Below are positions 15,342-22,864 of a stretch of 24,702 nucleotides of DNA, piece by piece. A program made the position numbers and the translations under genes. The stretch spans positions 1 through 24,702 of the forward strand of contig JACPQY010000026.1 in NCBI GenBank assembly GCA_016190245.1, read 5' to 3'. How positions within the stretch are numbered: the first letter of the stretch is position 1; each line of letters begins with the position of its first letter. A model generated the notes under the pieces. The model had not been told where the DNA came from and searched no databases. It worked only from the letters and a program-made list of their open reading frames with translations. The stretch comes from Nitrospirota bacterium. Lineage in GTDB: Bacteria > JACPQY01.

Positions 15342-15370
15342 TTGACTATCTACCATACTAATGCTAGACT
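15342..15370 (+). promoter_or_regulatory. Promoter of the toxin-antitoxin pair, within an inverted repeat
   Basis: TTGACT (15342-15347), a 17-base spacer and TAGACT (15365-15370). The inverted repeat TCAGTCT (15324-15330) / AGACTGA (15366-15372) brackets the promoter and covers the -10 box, as expected for an autoregulatory operator. The GTG start at 15378 is 7 bases beyond the -10 box. Confidence 0.55.
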
Positions 15371-15377
15371 GAGAGCA

Positions 15378-15662
15378 GTGGATGTCAGCTCCGGTGACTT
15401 CATTTGGGACATCGAGAAGGAGCTGGCCAATATCGAGAAACATGGTATCGGGTTCGCGGCGGCCGCGCAGGCCTTCGCAGACCCAAACAGGAAGATCTAT
15501 GCCGATTCCAAACACCGTGCAACCGAGCCACGACTCTTCTGCATGGGGAAGGTCGAGGGAAGGGTGGTGACCGTGAGATTTGTCTATCGACAAGGAAAGA
15601 TCAGGATTTTCGGCGCGGGCTATTGGAGAAAGGGGGCGCACTACTATGGGAAAAAGGATTGA
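15378..15662 (+). CDS. brnT: BrnT-like ribonuclease toxin
   Basis: A 94-residue protein of the BrnT family, a RelE-fold RNase that is the toxin of type II BrnT-BrnA systems. It shows the family opening FIWDIEKELANIEKHGIGF, then AFADPNRKIYADSKHRATEPRLFCMG, a VVTVRFVY strand and IRIFGAGYWRKGAHYYG near the end. GTG 15378 is chosen because the alternative TTG at 15342 is the -35 box, and the GTG gives the usual BrnT length. The transcript is then nearly leaderless. It overlaps the antitoxin gene by 17 bases. The toxin-first order is normal for this family. Confidence 0.8.
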   Translation: MDVSSGDFIWDIEKELANIEKHGIGFAAAAQAFADPNRKIYADSKHRATEPRLFCMGKVEGRVVTVRFVYRQGKIRIFGAGYWRKGAHYYGKKD

Positions 15663-15879
15663 GTCGGAAATGCCCGTTGGGAGACTGGTCCGAGTGAAGG
15701 ATTTCCTTCCGCCCCCGAGCGAGCTGGCTGCACCACGAGATGAAGTGAAGGTCACTCTGGCTTTGTCACGACGAAGCATTGCGTTCTTCAAGGCACAGGC
15801 CCGGCGCAACCACACGAAGTACCAGCGAATGATTCGCGAACTCGTGGACCGGTACGCGTCACACTACCTCACCAAGTAG
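15646..15879 (+). CDS. brnA: CopG/BrnA-like antitoxin
   Basis: A 77-residue protein with a C-terminal ribbon-helix-helix-like segment: EVKVTLALSRRSIAFFKAQ, then YQRMIRELVDRYASHY. Such antitoxins bind the toxin through the N-terminal part and the operator through the RHH fold. The ATG at 15646 lies inside the toxin gene with GAAAGGGGG about 9 bases upstream. It is shorter than some BrnA proteins, so the general label CopG-type antitoxin is safer than a strict BrnA assignment. An attC-like palindrome begins about 20 bases after the stop. Confidence 0.75.
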   Translation: MGKRIESEMPVGRLVRVKDFLPPPSELAAPRDEVKVTLALSRRSIAFFKAQARRNHTKYQRMIRELVDRYASHYLTK

Positions 15880-15899
15880 TCCACCTTCCCGCTACCAAA

Positions 15900-15966
15900 A
15901 AGCGCTAACGCTCAGCATCAGCGGCGGCGCGCAGTGCCGACCGCTGCATGCTGCTGTTGGGCGCTT
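15900..15966. other. attC-like folded site (possible integron recombination site)
   Basis: A 67-base imperfect palindrome with the layout of an attC site. Outer arms are AAGCGC/GCGCTT. Core-like ends are CGCTAAC (15903-15909) and GTTGGGC (15956-15962; a perfect GTTRRRY). Inner arms are AGCAT/ATGCT and CAGCGG/CCGCTG with an extra C at 15947 in one arm, and the end hairpin is CGGC-N7-GCCG. Seen from the minus strand, GCCCAAC is a perfect RYYYAAC and the other core is imperfect. It lies between convergent genes. A bidirectional terminator hairpin is the alternative, but there are no T runs. Orientation is unclear. Confidence 0.4.
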
Positions 15967-15974
15967 CCGCGGAT

Positions 15975-16214
15975 TCACGCAACCCCCTCATTGGGCAATT
16001 CTGTTGATTGTGTTGCTGTCCTCAGATCGAGAGTCTCGATCTCCTCCAGATCGCCGAGGCGATCTCGCCAGGCGGTGGGCAAGATCATGTGTGCGGCTCC
16101 CGTGTCCACGAGGGCATCACACCGCAGGCTCTTCACTGGGTCGGCCAGATTGTCGATCTTGACTGAGCCAGTAATCCTTCCCAATGTGATCACCTCCGGC
16201 AGAGAGAATACCAC
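15975..16214 (-). pseudogene. Truncated retropepsin-like aspartic protease
   Basis: A 79-residue frame with GSVKIDNLADP, then CDALVDTGAAHMILPTAW, holding the catalytic DTG of clan AA single-domain aspartic proteases. Bacterial relatives usually run to about 120-140 residues. Here similarity ends near LRTATQ, and the last ~10 residues (STELPNEGVA) look unrelated. The GTG at 16214 has a fair ribosome site (GGAAAG). The stop is 8 bases from the attC-like palindrome. Dimeric retropepsins need the missing flap and second half, so it is probably inactive. Confidence 0.55.
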
Positions 16215-16263
16215 CGCTTTCCTGCAGTCACCATCCTTGTTGCTGCGTGTCGTCGAGAAATCT

Positions 16264-17703
16264 TCAGCCCCCCGGCGGAGGCACCCAGCCGCCGAAGGCC
16301 TCCTCGAGCCGCAACGCCGTGCCGATGGTGAGGTGGTCCTGCCCGGTGCCGCCGATCACCTGAACACCGAGAGGCAGGCCCTGCGCGTTCAGCCCCAGCG
16401 GGACCTGGGTGGATGGAAGTTCCATCACGTTGATGATGGCCGTGTAGGCCCAGCGGATGGGCGGCCAGAGGGGCCGGTTGTGCCGCGGGGCCGGCTCGGG
16501 ATAGGAGGGGTAGAGCATCACGGCGTTCTTTCCGAGTCGCGAGAGCAGTTCTTGCCGCAGCGCCCTCCCCTTCTCAACCGCGCGCCGCGCCCGTTTTTCG
16601 AGCCCCTGCGGCAGCTTCTCGAGGAGCGCCAGACCGATCGCGGGGAACGTATGCTCCGATCTCCCCAACATCCACTTCAACAGCTCCCACCCCGCGCGAA
16701 CAGGTGTCCCGTTCCCCAAAAGCTCGCTGAACGTCGGCCCGCCCGCCGCACTCATCATGGCGGCCCAGATCTCGATGGAGTCCCTCAAACCATCAAGCTT
16801 CAAGGTCTCAACCCGCGCCCCCTGCCCCGCCAGCCACCGCGCACATTTTTCCTGCGCCTCGCGAAGATCGTCGGACACCGACGCGGCGCCGTTCTCCGGC
16901 ACATCCAGGACCCTCAGCCCGCGCAGTTTGACCTTGGTCGGGTCGCCGAATCGAAAGCGTCTCGTATAGGGATCGATCCCGTCGGGTCCGGCCAGGATAC
17001 GCAGGAGCGGCATGAGATCCCCGGCGCGGCGGGCCAGGGGCCCGACGCAGTTGTACCGGCGGATGTCGTTTTCCGGCTCCGGGTAGTGCCCCGTGCTCGG
17101 CACCGCCGTCCCCGTGGGCTTGTGACCGAATACGCCGTTGAAGAAGGCGGGCATCCGGATGGAACCGCCCACATCCGCACCGAGGCCGAACGGCGAACCG
17201 CCCGCACCGATGATCGCGCCCTCCCCTCCCGAGCTCCCGCCGGCGATTCTCCCTGGATCGTACGGGTTCCGCGTGCGGCCGTACACCTTGTTGTTCGATT
17301 CCATCCACATGCACAACTCGGAGAGATTGGTCAGGCCGAGAGGAATCGCGCCAGCGTGCCGCAGCCGCGCAACGGTGGGGCAATCCGCGCTTGCCGGACG
17401 CCCCTTGCGGGCCACGAGACCCGAGGTCTGGGGCATCCCCGCGAACGCAAAGCACTCCTTGATCGTGCACGGCACGCCGAAAAACGGCGGAAGGGAATCC
17501 CGGTCGCGCCTGCCCAGTCTCCGATCCGCCCGCCCCGCCTCCGTCCGCGCCTGCTCGAACCGATCCACCACCACGGCGTTGATTTTCGGATTGACCTCCT
17601 CGATCCGCCGGATGTGCGCCTCGACGACCTCCGACGAGCTCACCTTGCGCCGCCGGATGAGGTCGGCCAGTTCGCGTCCGGAGCACACAAGCAGAGATTT
17701 CAT
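16264..17703 (-). CDS. Amidase signature family hydrolase
   Basis: A 479-residue amidase with the complete Ser-Ser-Lys triad: Lys82 (CTIKE), Ser157 in GGSSGGEG and nucleophile Ser181 in GGSIRMP. The 75- and 24-residue spacings equal those of fatty acid amide hydrolase (Lys142-Ser217-Ser241). Glu after SSGG also fits the FAAH side rather than GatA, and no gatB or gatC is nearby. It cleaves an amide bond; the substrate is not known. The start ATG overlaps the msbA stop by 4 bases (ATGA), making it the last gene of the lipid A operon. Confidence 0.85.
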   Translation of the reverse strand: MKSLLVCSGRELADLIRRRKVSSSEVVEAHIRRIEEVNPKINAVVVDRFEQARTEAGRADRRLGRRDRDSLPPFFGVPCTIKECFAFAGMPQTSGLVARKGRPASADCPTVARLRHAGAIPLGLTNLSELCMWMESNNKVYGRTRNPYDPGRIAGGSSGGEGAIIGAGGSPFGLGADVGGSIRMPAFFNGVFGHKPTGTAVPSTGHYPEPENDIRRYNCVGPLARRAGDLMPLLRILAGPDGIDPYTRRFRFGDPTKVKLRGLRVLDVPENGAASVSDDLREAQEKCARWLAGQGARVETLKLDGLRDSIEIWAAMMSAAGGPTFSELLGNGTPVRAGWELLKWMLGRSEHTFPAIGLALLEKLPQGLEKRARRAVEKGRALRQELLSRLGKNAVMLYPSYPEPAPRHNRPLWPPIRWAYTAIINVMELPSTQVPLGLNAQGLPLGVQVIGGTGQDHLTIGTALRLEEAFGGWVPPPGG

Positions 17704-19442
17704 GCCGTCACCAATTTCAAACGCTCATCTTCCGCCATCTGTGCGCGATAGAGCCGGTAGTAGTCTCCCTGCCGGTGCATCAACTCCTCGTGCGTTCCGC
17801 TTTCGATGATCTCGCCGCGATCCAGAACCACGATCCGGTCCACCCGCCGGAGAGCATAGAGCCTATGTGCGATCACGACAACCGTCCGCCCTTCGAAGAG
17901 GGGGATCATCATGCGTTGGATCTCGAGTTCGGACTCCGGATCCACGGACGATGTTGCCTCATCCAGAACGAGAATAGGTGCGTTCTTGAGGAGGGCCCGG
18001 GCGATCGCGATGCGTTGCCGCTCCCCCCCCGAGAGCCGACCGCCCCTCTCCCCGATCACGGTGTCGTAGCCGGCCGGAAGCCTTTCGACGAACTCGTCGG
18101 CCCGCGCCGCTCGAATCGCGGTTTGGACCTCCTCACGCGTCCGGTCCGGGCTGCCGTATGTCGCGTTCCTCCAGACCGTGTCGTTGAACAGGAAAGTCTC
18201 CTGCGTCACGAGGGCCGCAAGACCTCGGAGCGAGGCGAACGAGAGATCGCGTAGATCCACGCCGTCTAGGAGGATCCGGCCAGCCGAAGGATCGTAGAAC
18301 CGCAGGAGCAGGCTGGCCACGGTGGTTTTTCCCCCACCGCTCGGTCCAACGAGCGCGATCACTTCACCTCGCCGGATGGTCAGGCCAAAATCCCGGAGCA
18401 CCCACTCGTCCCCGTACCGGAACGAGACTTTCTCAAACGCGAGGTCCCGCTCGAAGGTGAGTTTGGAGACCGGGGCAGGACGTTCGGCGATCTCGGGAGC
18501 GAGCGAGAGAACCCCTCTCAATCGCTCGGCGGCGGCCAGGGCGGGCGGGAAGACGGTGTTGAGGCGGCTCGCCTTCTTGAGCGGCTGGTAGATAAGCGCG
18601 AGGGCCGTCAGGCAGGACGAGAAGGCCCCCGCGGTGGTTTCGCCACCGATCACCCGCCACGCGCCGTATGCCAAAGCGAGGACGAAACTGAGAGTGCCCA
18701 ACATCTCGGCCATCGGCGACGTGAGGGCGCCAACACGCAGGGCGCGCACCCCCGCCTGGTAGACCTCGCGATTCTTCCCGCGGAAGCGTTCCTCCTCGTA
18801 GCGCTCGGTCCCGAATGCCTTCACCACGCGGATCCCTGCCAACACCTCCTCGAGCAGGCCCAACAGTTCTCCCATCTTGCGCTGCACCACCCCGCTGCGC
18901 GCTTTCACGCGGCGTGCCGCCACGAAGAGGCCGACACCGACCACCGGGAAGACCACGAGAGAGAACGCCGTGATCCGCCAGTCCTGCCAGAACGCGACCA
19001 GGAGGAGCCACAGCATCGTCAGAGGCGAACCGATCAGGTCAACCAGCGCAGGCACCACGCGCTCGATGAGGGCCACGTCATAGCTCACCTTGGACACGAG
19101 ATCACCCGACAGGCTGCGATCGTGGAAGCTCATGGAGGCGCGCTGGTACGAACGGGCAAGGTCGGTCCGGACGTCTGCGACGAGGCGCTGTCCCGTCCGG
19201 TTCAGGGTGAAGGTGTAGTAGTAGCCCAGCGCGGCCTTCAGAACGGCCAGCCCAACCAAGGTTCCGGCAATGAAGTAGAGAGAGGGCAGATTGCGCTCGA
19301 TCAGCACGCCGTCCATGAACGGACGGACCAGCCACGCCATCACCCCCGGGACCGGTGAGATGACCACCGCTGCCAGCAGCGCGAGCAGCACGCGTGAGAG
19401 GTAAGGCCGCCCGTATCCGACCAGCCAACGGACGTCGTTCAC
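17700..19442 (-). CDS. msbA: MsbA-type lipid A exporter (ABC transporter)
   Basis: A 580-residue half-transporter that would flip lipid A-core across the inner membrane. The N-terminal six-helix domain (about 15-320) is followed by an ATPase domain with Walker A GPSGGGKT (366-373), signature LSGGERQR (470-477), Walker B ILVLDEATSSVD (490-501) and switch His526. Placement directly after lpxB (GTGA overlap, GTG start) supports MsbA over another lipid or drug exporter. The usual following genes (waaA, lpxK) are replaced by an amidase. Confidence 0.88.
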   Translation of the reverse strand: MNDVRWLVGYGRPYLSRVLLALLAAVVISPVPGVMAWLVRPFMDGVLIERNLPSLYFIAGTLVGLAVLKAALGYYYTFTLNRTGQRLVADVRTDLARSYQRASMSFHDRSLSGDLVSKVSYDVALIERVVPALVDLIGSPLTMLWLLLVAFWQDWRITAFSLVVFPVVGVGLFVAARRVKARSGVVQRKMGELLGLLEEVLAGIRVVKAFGTERYEEERFRGKNREVYQAGVRALRVGALTSPMAEMLGTLSFVLALAYGAWRVIGGETTAGAFSSCLTALALIYQPLKKASRLNTVFPPALAAAERLRGVLSLAPEIAERPAPVSKLTFERDLAFEKVSFRYGDEWVLRDFGLTIRRGEVIALVGPSGGGKTTVASLLLRFYDPSAGRILLDGVDLRDLSFASLRGLAALVTQETFLFNDTVWRNATYGSPDRTREEVQTAIRAARADEFVERLPAGYDTVIGERGGRLSGGERQRIAIARALLKNAPILVLDEATSSVDPESELEIQRMMIPLFEGRTVVVIAHRLYALRRVDRIVVLDRGEIIESGTHEELMHRQGDYYRLYRAQMAEDERLKLVTA

Positions 19443-20653
19443 GGAACGGCCTCCGCCTGAGAGCCCGGCGTCAAGAACCGTGTCACCACCGCGGCGGCTC
19501 GCGCCGTCGCGTCCCCTTCGCCCAGGCGCGACACCACCTCATCGAGCCCGCGCCTAACCTGTTCAGCCCTCTCGCGCTCGACCAGCAGGACCCGCAGCGA
19601 GGCCGCCATCGCCTCGGGCGTCGCCCGATGCTGGATCAGCTCGTCCACAAGCCGTCGCTCCGCCACCAGATTCACAAGGCTGATGAACGGGACATGCACG
19701 AACAATCTCGCGATGAGGTAGCTGAGCCAGGATGTGCGGTACACCACCACCATCGGTACCCGATGCAGGGCGCAGACAAGGGTGGCGGTGCCGGAGACGA
19801 CGAGCGCGGCCTCGGCTTCGGAAAGCACGCGCGGGAGTTCGTTCTGCGAGGCCACGGCGGTCGCCTGGCCCACCGCGACCCTCGGGGCAAGGTGCCGTAC
19901 GGCATCCGCAACGCAGACTACACCGCGGACTCGCAATCCTTCCCGTCGAAGCAACTCCACCGCGTCCAGCATGGGAGAGAGGCATCGGTCAAACTCCTGT
20001 TCGCGGCTGCCGGGGAGGAGCGCCACGACGATCTCTCGCTCGGACGGCGCCGTGGACGCCGGTCGGAACGCGGCGGGATTGTTCTGCCGCGACGACGCCG
20101 CCTCCCCCCGCTGCACCAACGGATGCCCCACGTAGTCCACCGGTACACCATGCGCCTCGTAGAAGCGCTTTTCAAAGGGAAGAATCACGATCATCCGGTC
20201 CACGACCCTCCGGATAAGACGCACTCGGCCCCGTCGCCAAGCCCAGACCTGGGGGCTGATGTAGTAGAGAATCGGAATCCCCGCTCGTTTCAACCTTCGG
20301 GCGAGTCGCAGGTTGAAATCCGGGAAATCGAGCAGGATCGCCGCATCGGGAAGCCGCTCCCACACGCTCCGTTCAAGCCTGCGGAAGGCACGGAACACTG
20401 CGGGCAACTTCGCGACCACCTCGCTAAACCCCATCACCGTGACGTCCTCCATCGGGACGCAGATTTCCGCCCCCGCCTGCTTGAGACATTCACCGCCCAG
20501 CCCGAAGAACGTCCAGCTCGGATGGTGCCGTACCAACTCGCGGACAAGCGCGGCGGCGTGCAGATCGGCGGACGGCTCGCCGGCCACGATCAGGATCTCG
20601 CGCCTGTCTTCCACCGGCGCGGTGCGCCGGTGAGTCGCCGCCTCCAAGCTCAC
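19439..20653 (-). CDS. lpxB: Lipid-A-disaccharide synthase LpxB
   Basis: A 404-residue glycosyltransferase that joins lipid X to UDP-2,3-diacylglucosamine. It has the N-terminal GEPSADLHAA (25-34), FFGLGGECLKQAG, DFPDFNLRLARRLKRAGIP, YYISPQVWAWRRGR, and the late SGTATL...PMVVVYRTS. All are hallmark LpxB segments. The start is a GTG at 20653 overlapping the upstream stop as GTGA. The first ~18 residues extend beyond the typical start. It overlaps msbA by 4 bases. Confidence 0.95.
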   Translation of the reverse strand: MSLEAATHRRTAPVEDRREILIVAGEPSADLHAAALVRELVRHHPSWTFFGLGGECLKQAGAEICVPMEDVTVMGFSEVVAKLPAVFRAFRRLERSVWERLPDAAILLDFPDFNLRLARRLKRAGIPILYYISPQVWAWRRGRVRLIRRVVDRMIVILPFEKRFYEAHGVPVDYVGHPLVQRGEAASSRQNNPAAFRPASTAPSEREIVVALLPGSREQEFDRCLSPMLDAVELLRREGLRVRGVVCVADAVRHLAPRVAVGQATAVASQNELPRVLSEAEAALVVSGTATLVCALHRVPMVVVYRTSWLSYLIARLFVHVPFISLVNLVAERRLVDELIQHRATPEAMAASLRVLLVERERAEQVRRGLDEVVSRLGEGDATARAAAVVTRFLTPGSQAEAVP

Positions 20654-21618
20654 GCCCCGCTCTGGACGGCCTCGGCCCCGACGCGCCTCAGGAACGCGTC
20701 CACCTGTTCCCGGATCCGGAGCGCCGTCCGGAGGGCGCGAAGGCCGTCCTCACCCGTAACCCGGGGCGGACGCCCCCCTCGCACCGCGGCCACGAAATCC
20801 TCTATCTCGAGCCGGAGCGGGTCCTCTTTGTCCATCGCCTCGCGCGTCTCGTCGAGTCTCTTCTCTTCCGCCTCCGGTCCCACCCGGCAGGCGCGGACCA
20901 CGCCATTGAGGAGGTCGGCTGAATAGTAGCCGTCGGGCTGAAAGAGCCGGATCTTCCTCACCGTCTCCGGAGACACGCGACTCGCCGTCAGGTTGCACAC
21001 GAGACCGCTCGGGAACTCCAGACGGGCCGTCACCATGTCCACCTCCCGGCTCAACACGGAGACGCCCACGGCATCCACGCGGGAAGGCTCCGCACGAGCC
21101 GCCGAGAGGACGAGATCCACGTCGTGGATCATAAGGTCCAGCACCACGTCCACATCCGTGCCGCGCTCCCTAAAGGGCGCCAGGCGCTGGGTCTCAAGGT
21201 ACATGGGTCGCCGCACGTAGGGCTCAACCCTGCGCCACGCGGCGTTGAATCGCTCCACATGCCCCACTTGGAGCACGCGCCCCAGTCGGCGTGCCCGGGC
21301 CACGAGATCCTGGGCGTCGGACTCGGAGCGGGCCAACGGTTTCTCGACGAGCAGGTGCAGACCCCGCTCGAGGCAACGCACCGCCACTTCGTGGTGGGCG
21401 GTGGTCGGCGTAGCCACGATCGCCGCCGACAGACCGCTGAGGTTCTCCAGACCGGCGCGCAACGGCTGCACGCCGAAACGCCCGCACACCTGCTTCAGAC
21501 GCTCCGGATCCGCGTCAAAGAGCCCGGCCAGTTCGATGCCGGGGATCTCGAGCAGCTTGTTCACGTACCTCTCACCCCACGCCCCCACCCCGATCAGGGC
21601 GATCCGGAGATCGCTCAA
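20650..21618 (-). CDS. Gfo/Idh/MocA-type oxidoreductase, GnnA-like
   Basis: A 322-residue NAD(P)-dependent sugar oxidoreductase. It has a Rossmann motif GVGAWG (10-15), the EKPLA loop (92-96) with the conserved Lys, and DLMIHDVDLV (161-170) with the catalytic-region His. In Acidithiobacillus ferrooxidans, gnnA lies between lpxA and lpxB and makes the 3-keto UDP-GlcNAc used by GnnB to give an amide-linked lipid A precursor. This gene has the same place, but no gnnB aminotransferase is present. The role is therefore likely but unproven. It starts with a TTG overlapping lpxA (TTGA) and ends overlapping lpxB (GTGA). Confidence 0.8.
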   Translation of the reverse strand: MSDLRIALIGVGAWGERYVNKLLEIPGIELAGLFDADPERLKQVCGRFGVQPLRAGLENLSGLSAAIVATPTTAHHEVAVRCLERGLHLLVEKPLARSESDAQDLVARARRLGRVLQVGHVERFNAAWRRVEPYVRRPMYLETQRLAPFRERGTDVDVVLDLMIHDVDLVLSAARAEPSRVDAVGVSVLSREVDMVTARLEFPSGLVCNLTASRVSPETVRKIRLFQPDGYYSADLLNGVVRACRVGPEAEEKRLDETREAMDKEDPLRLEIEDFVAAVRGGRPPRVTGEDGLRALRTALRIREQVDAFLRRVGAEAVQSGA

Positions 21619-22412
21619 CGCGCCACACCCCGCTCGCTGGATCGCATGAACTCGAGGACCTCGCGGACCTCAGGGACGAAGCCTGCCTCCGCCTCCACTT
21701 TTTCCATCGCCTCCTGATGCTTGAGATGGCCAAGAAAGAGCGTCCGGCACGCTGACTTGATCTTCGAGATCGCCTCGTGGGAAAACCCGCTGCGTTCCAG
21801 GCCCGTGGTGTTGACCCCGATCACGCGGGCCCGATCCCCTACGGCCATCATGAAGGGCGGGATGTCCTGTGCCACCATCGCGCCCGCGCCGATGAAGGCG
21901 TGCCGCCCGATCCGAACGAACTGGTGGACCCCCACTAGGCCGCCCAGGACGGCCTGATCGGCCACGGACACGTGTCCGGCCAAGGCCGTCCCATTCGCCA
22001 CCACGACCCGGGAGCCCAGTTGACAGTCGTGAGCCACGTGCGAGTAGGCCATCAGCAGACACTCGTTCTCGATCCGTGTCACCCCCCCCCCGCCCGCCGT
22101 TCCGCGGTGGATGGTGACCCCCTCGCGGACCCGGTTGCCGTCGCCGATCTCGAGCCGCGTGGGCTCGCCTGCGTACTTGAGATCTTGAGGATCGAGACCC
22201 ACCGAGGCGAAGGGAAAGAAAACGTTTTGCCGGCCGATCACCGTGTCTCCGTCAATCACGACGTGCGAGATGAGACGCGTCCCCTCGCCCAGGCGAACCT
22301 GGGCGCCCACCACGCAAAAGGGCCCGATGCGCACGTCGGCCGCCAGCACGGCTCCGGGGTGAACCCGCGCCGTCGGGTCGATCGCGACTTCAGTCTGCTC
22401 CGCCGCCCCCAC
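21615..22412 (-). CDS. lpxA: UDP-N-acetylglucosamine O-acyltransferase LpxA
   Basis: The first step of lipid A synthesis: transfer of a 3-hydroxyacyl chain from acyl carrier protein. It is 265 residues (E. coli 262), with left-handed beta-helix hexapeptide repeats. TIHRGT and SHVAHDC hold the catalytic His128 (E. coli His125), and the C-terminal helices are present. The start is the GTG at 22412, chosen for length and GGAGAGG upstream; it overlaps fabZ by 23 bases. The residue aligned with the E. coli chain-length ruler Gly173 appears to be Ala176, which might shorten the accepted chain. A related amide-forming acyl transfer is possible given the GnnA-like neighbour. Confidence 0.93.
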   Translation of the reverse strand: MGAAEQTEVAIDPTARVHPGAVLAADVRIGPFCVVGAQVRLGEGTRLISHVVIDGDTVIGRQNVFFPFASVGLDPQDLKYAGEPTRLEIGDGNRVREGVTIHRGTAGGGGVTRIENECLLMAYSHVAHDCQLGSRVVVANGTALAGHVSVADQAVLGGLVGVHQFVRIGRHAFIGAGAMVAQDIPPFMMAVGDRARVIGVNTTGLERSGFSHEAISKIKSACRTLFLGHLKHQEAMEKVEAEAGFVPEVREVLEFMRSSERGVAR

Positions 22413-22863
22413 GTGAAGCCTCTCCAAGGGCCGCCAGAATCTCGCCCTCCGCCACAGGCTCATCTCCCACACGCGCCGTCACCGAGAACTTCCAAATGGG
22501 CCCGCGATGCTTGAGGACGTGCGCCTCGAGCGTCAGCACCTCGCCGGGCCGAACCGGCCGACGGAACCGGAACCCATCCAGCCCGGCCAGGTAGAACGTC
22601 TTCTTTGCGCCGGCTCGGAGCTCCACCTCCATGCCGGAGGCCACCAGCAACGCGCACGCCTGCGCCATCGCCTCCACGATCATCACGCCGGGCAGGATCG
22701 GATCGCCGGGGAAGTGGCCGACAAAGTACGGCTCGTTCATCGTCACGTTCTTTGCGGCTACGATGCGCCGACCGGGTTCCACCTCGATGACGCGGTCCAC
22801 GAGGAGAAACGGATACCGGTGGGGCAACTTTGCGAGAATCCCCCTGATGTCGAAGCCCTCCAC
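22390..22863 (-). CDS. fabZ: 3-hydroxyacyl-ACP dehydratase FabZ
   Basis: A 157-residue hotdog-fold dehydratase of fatty acid synthesis (E. coli 151). It has [13 protein letters not shown] near the N-terminus, catalytic His50 in [11 protein letters not shown] and Glu64 in VEAMAQ. The GTG at 22863 is preceded by GGAGGAGAT and sits 1 base after the lpxD stop. The longer upstream frame lies opposite lpxD and is not used. In many Gram-negatives it shares this operon because its substrate, hydroxyacyl-ACP, is also used by LpxA and LpxD. Confidence 0.95.
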   Translation of the reverse strand: MEGFDIRGILAKLPHRYPFLLVDRVIEVEPGRRIVAAKNVTMNEPYFVGHFPGDPILPGVMIVEAMAQACALLVASGMEVELRAGAKKTFYLAGLDGFRFRRPVRPGEVLTLEAHVLKHRGPIWKFSVTARVGDEPVAEGEILAALGEASRGGGGAD

Positions 22864-22864
22864 G

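Noticed and set aside
15342-15377. TTG at 15342 as the toxin start
   Set aside because: It coincides with the -35 box of a good promoter, so it would not be in the transcript; the GTG at 15378 gives the usual family length.
15934-17751. 605-codon plus-strand frame opposite the amidase
   Set aside because: Antisense to an amidase with a complete catalytic triad; low-complexity translation.
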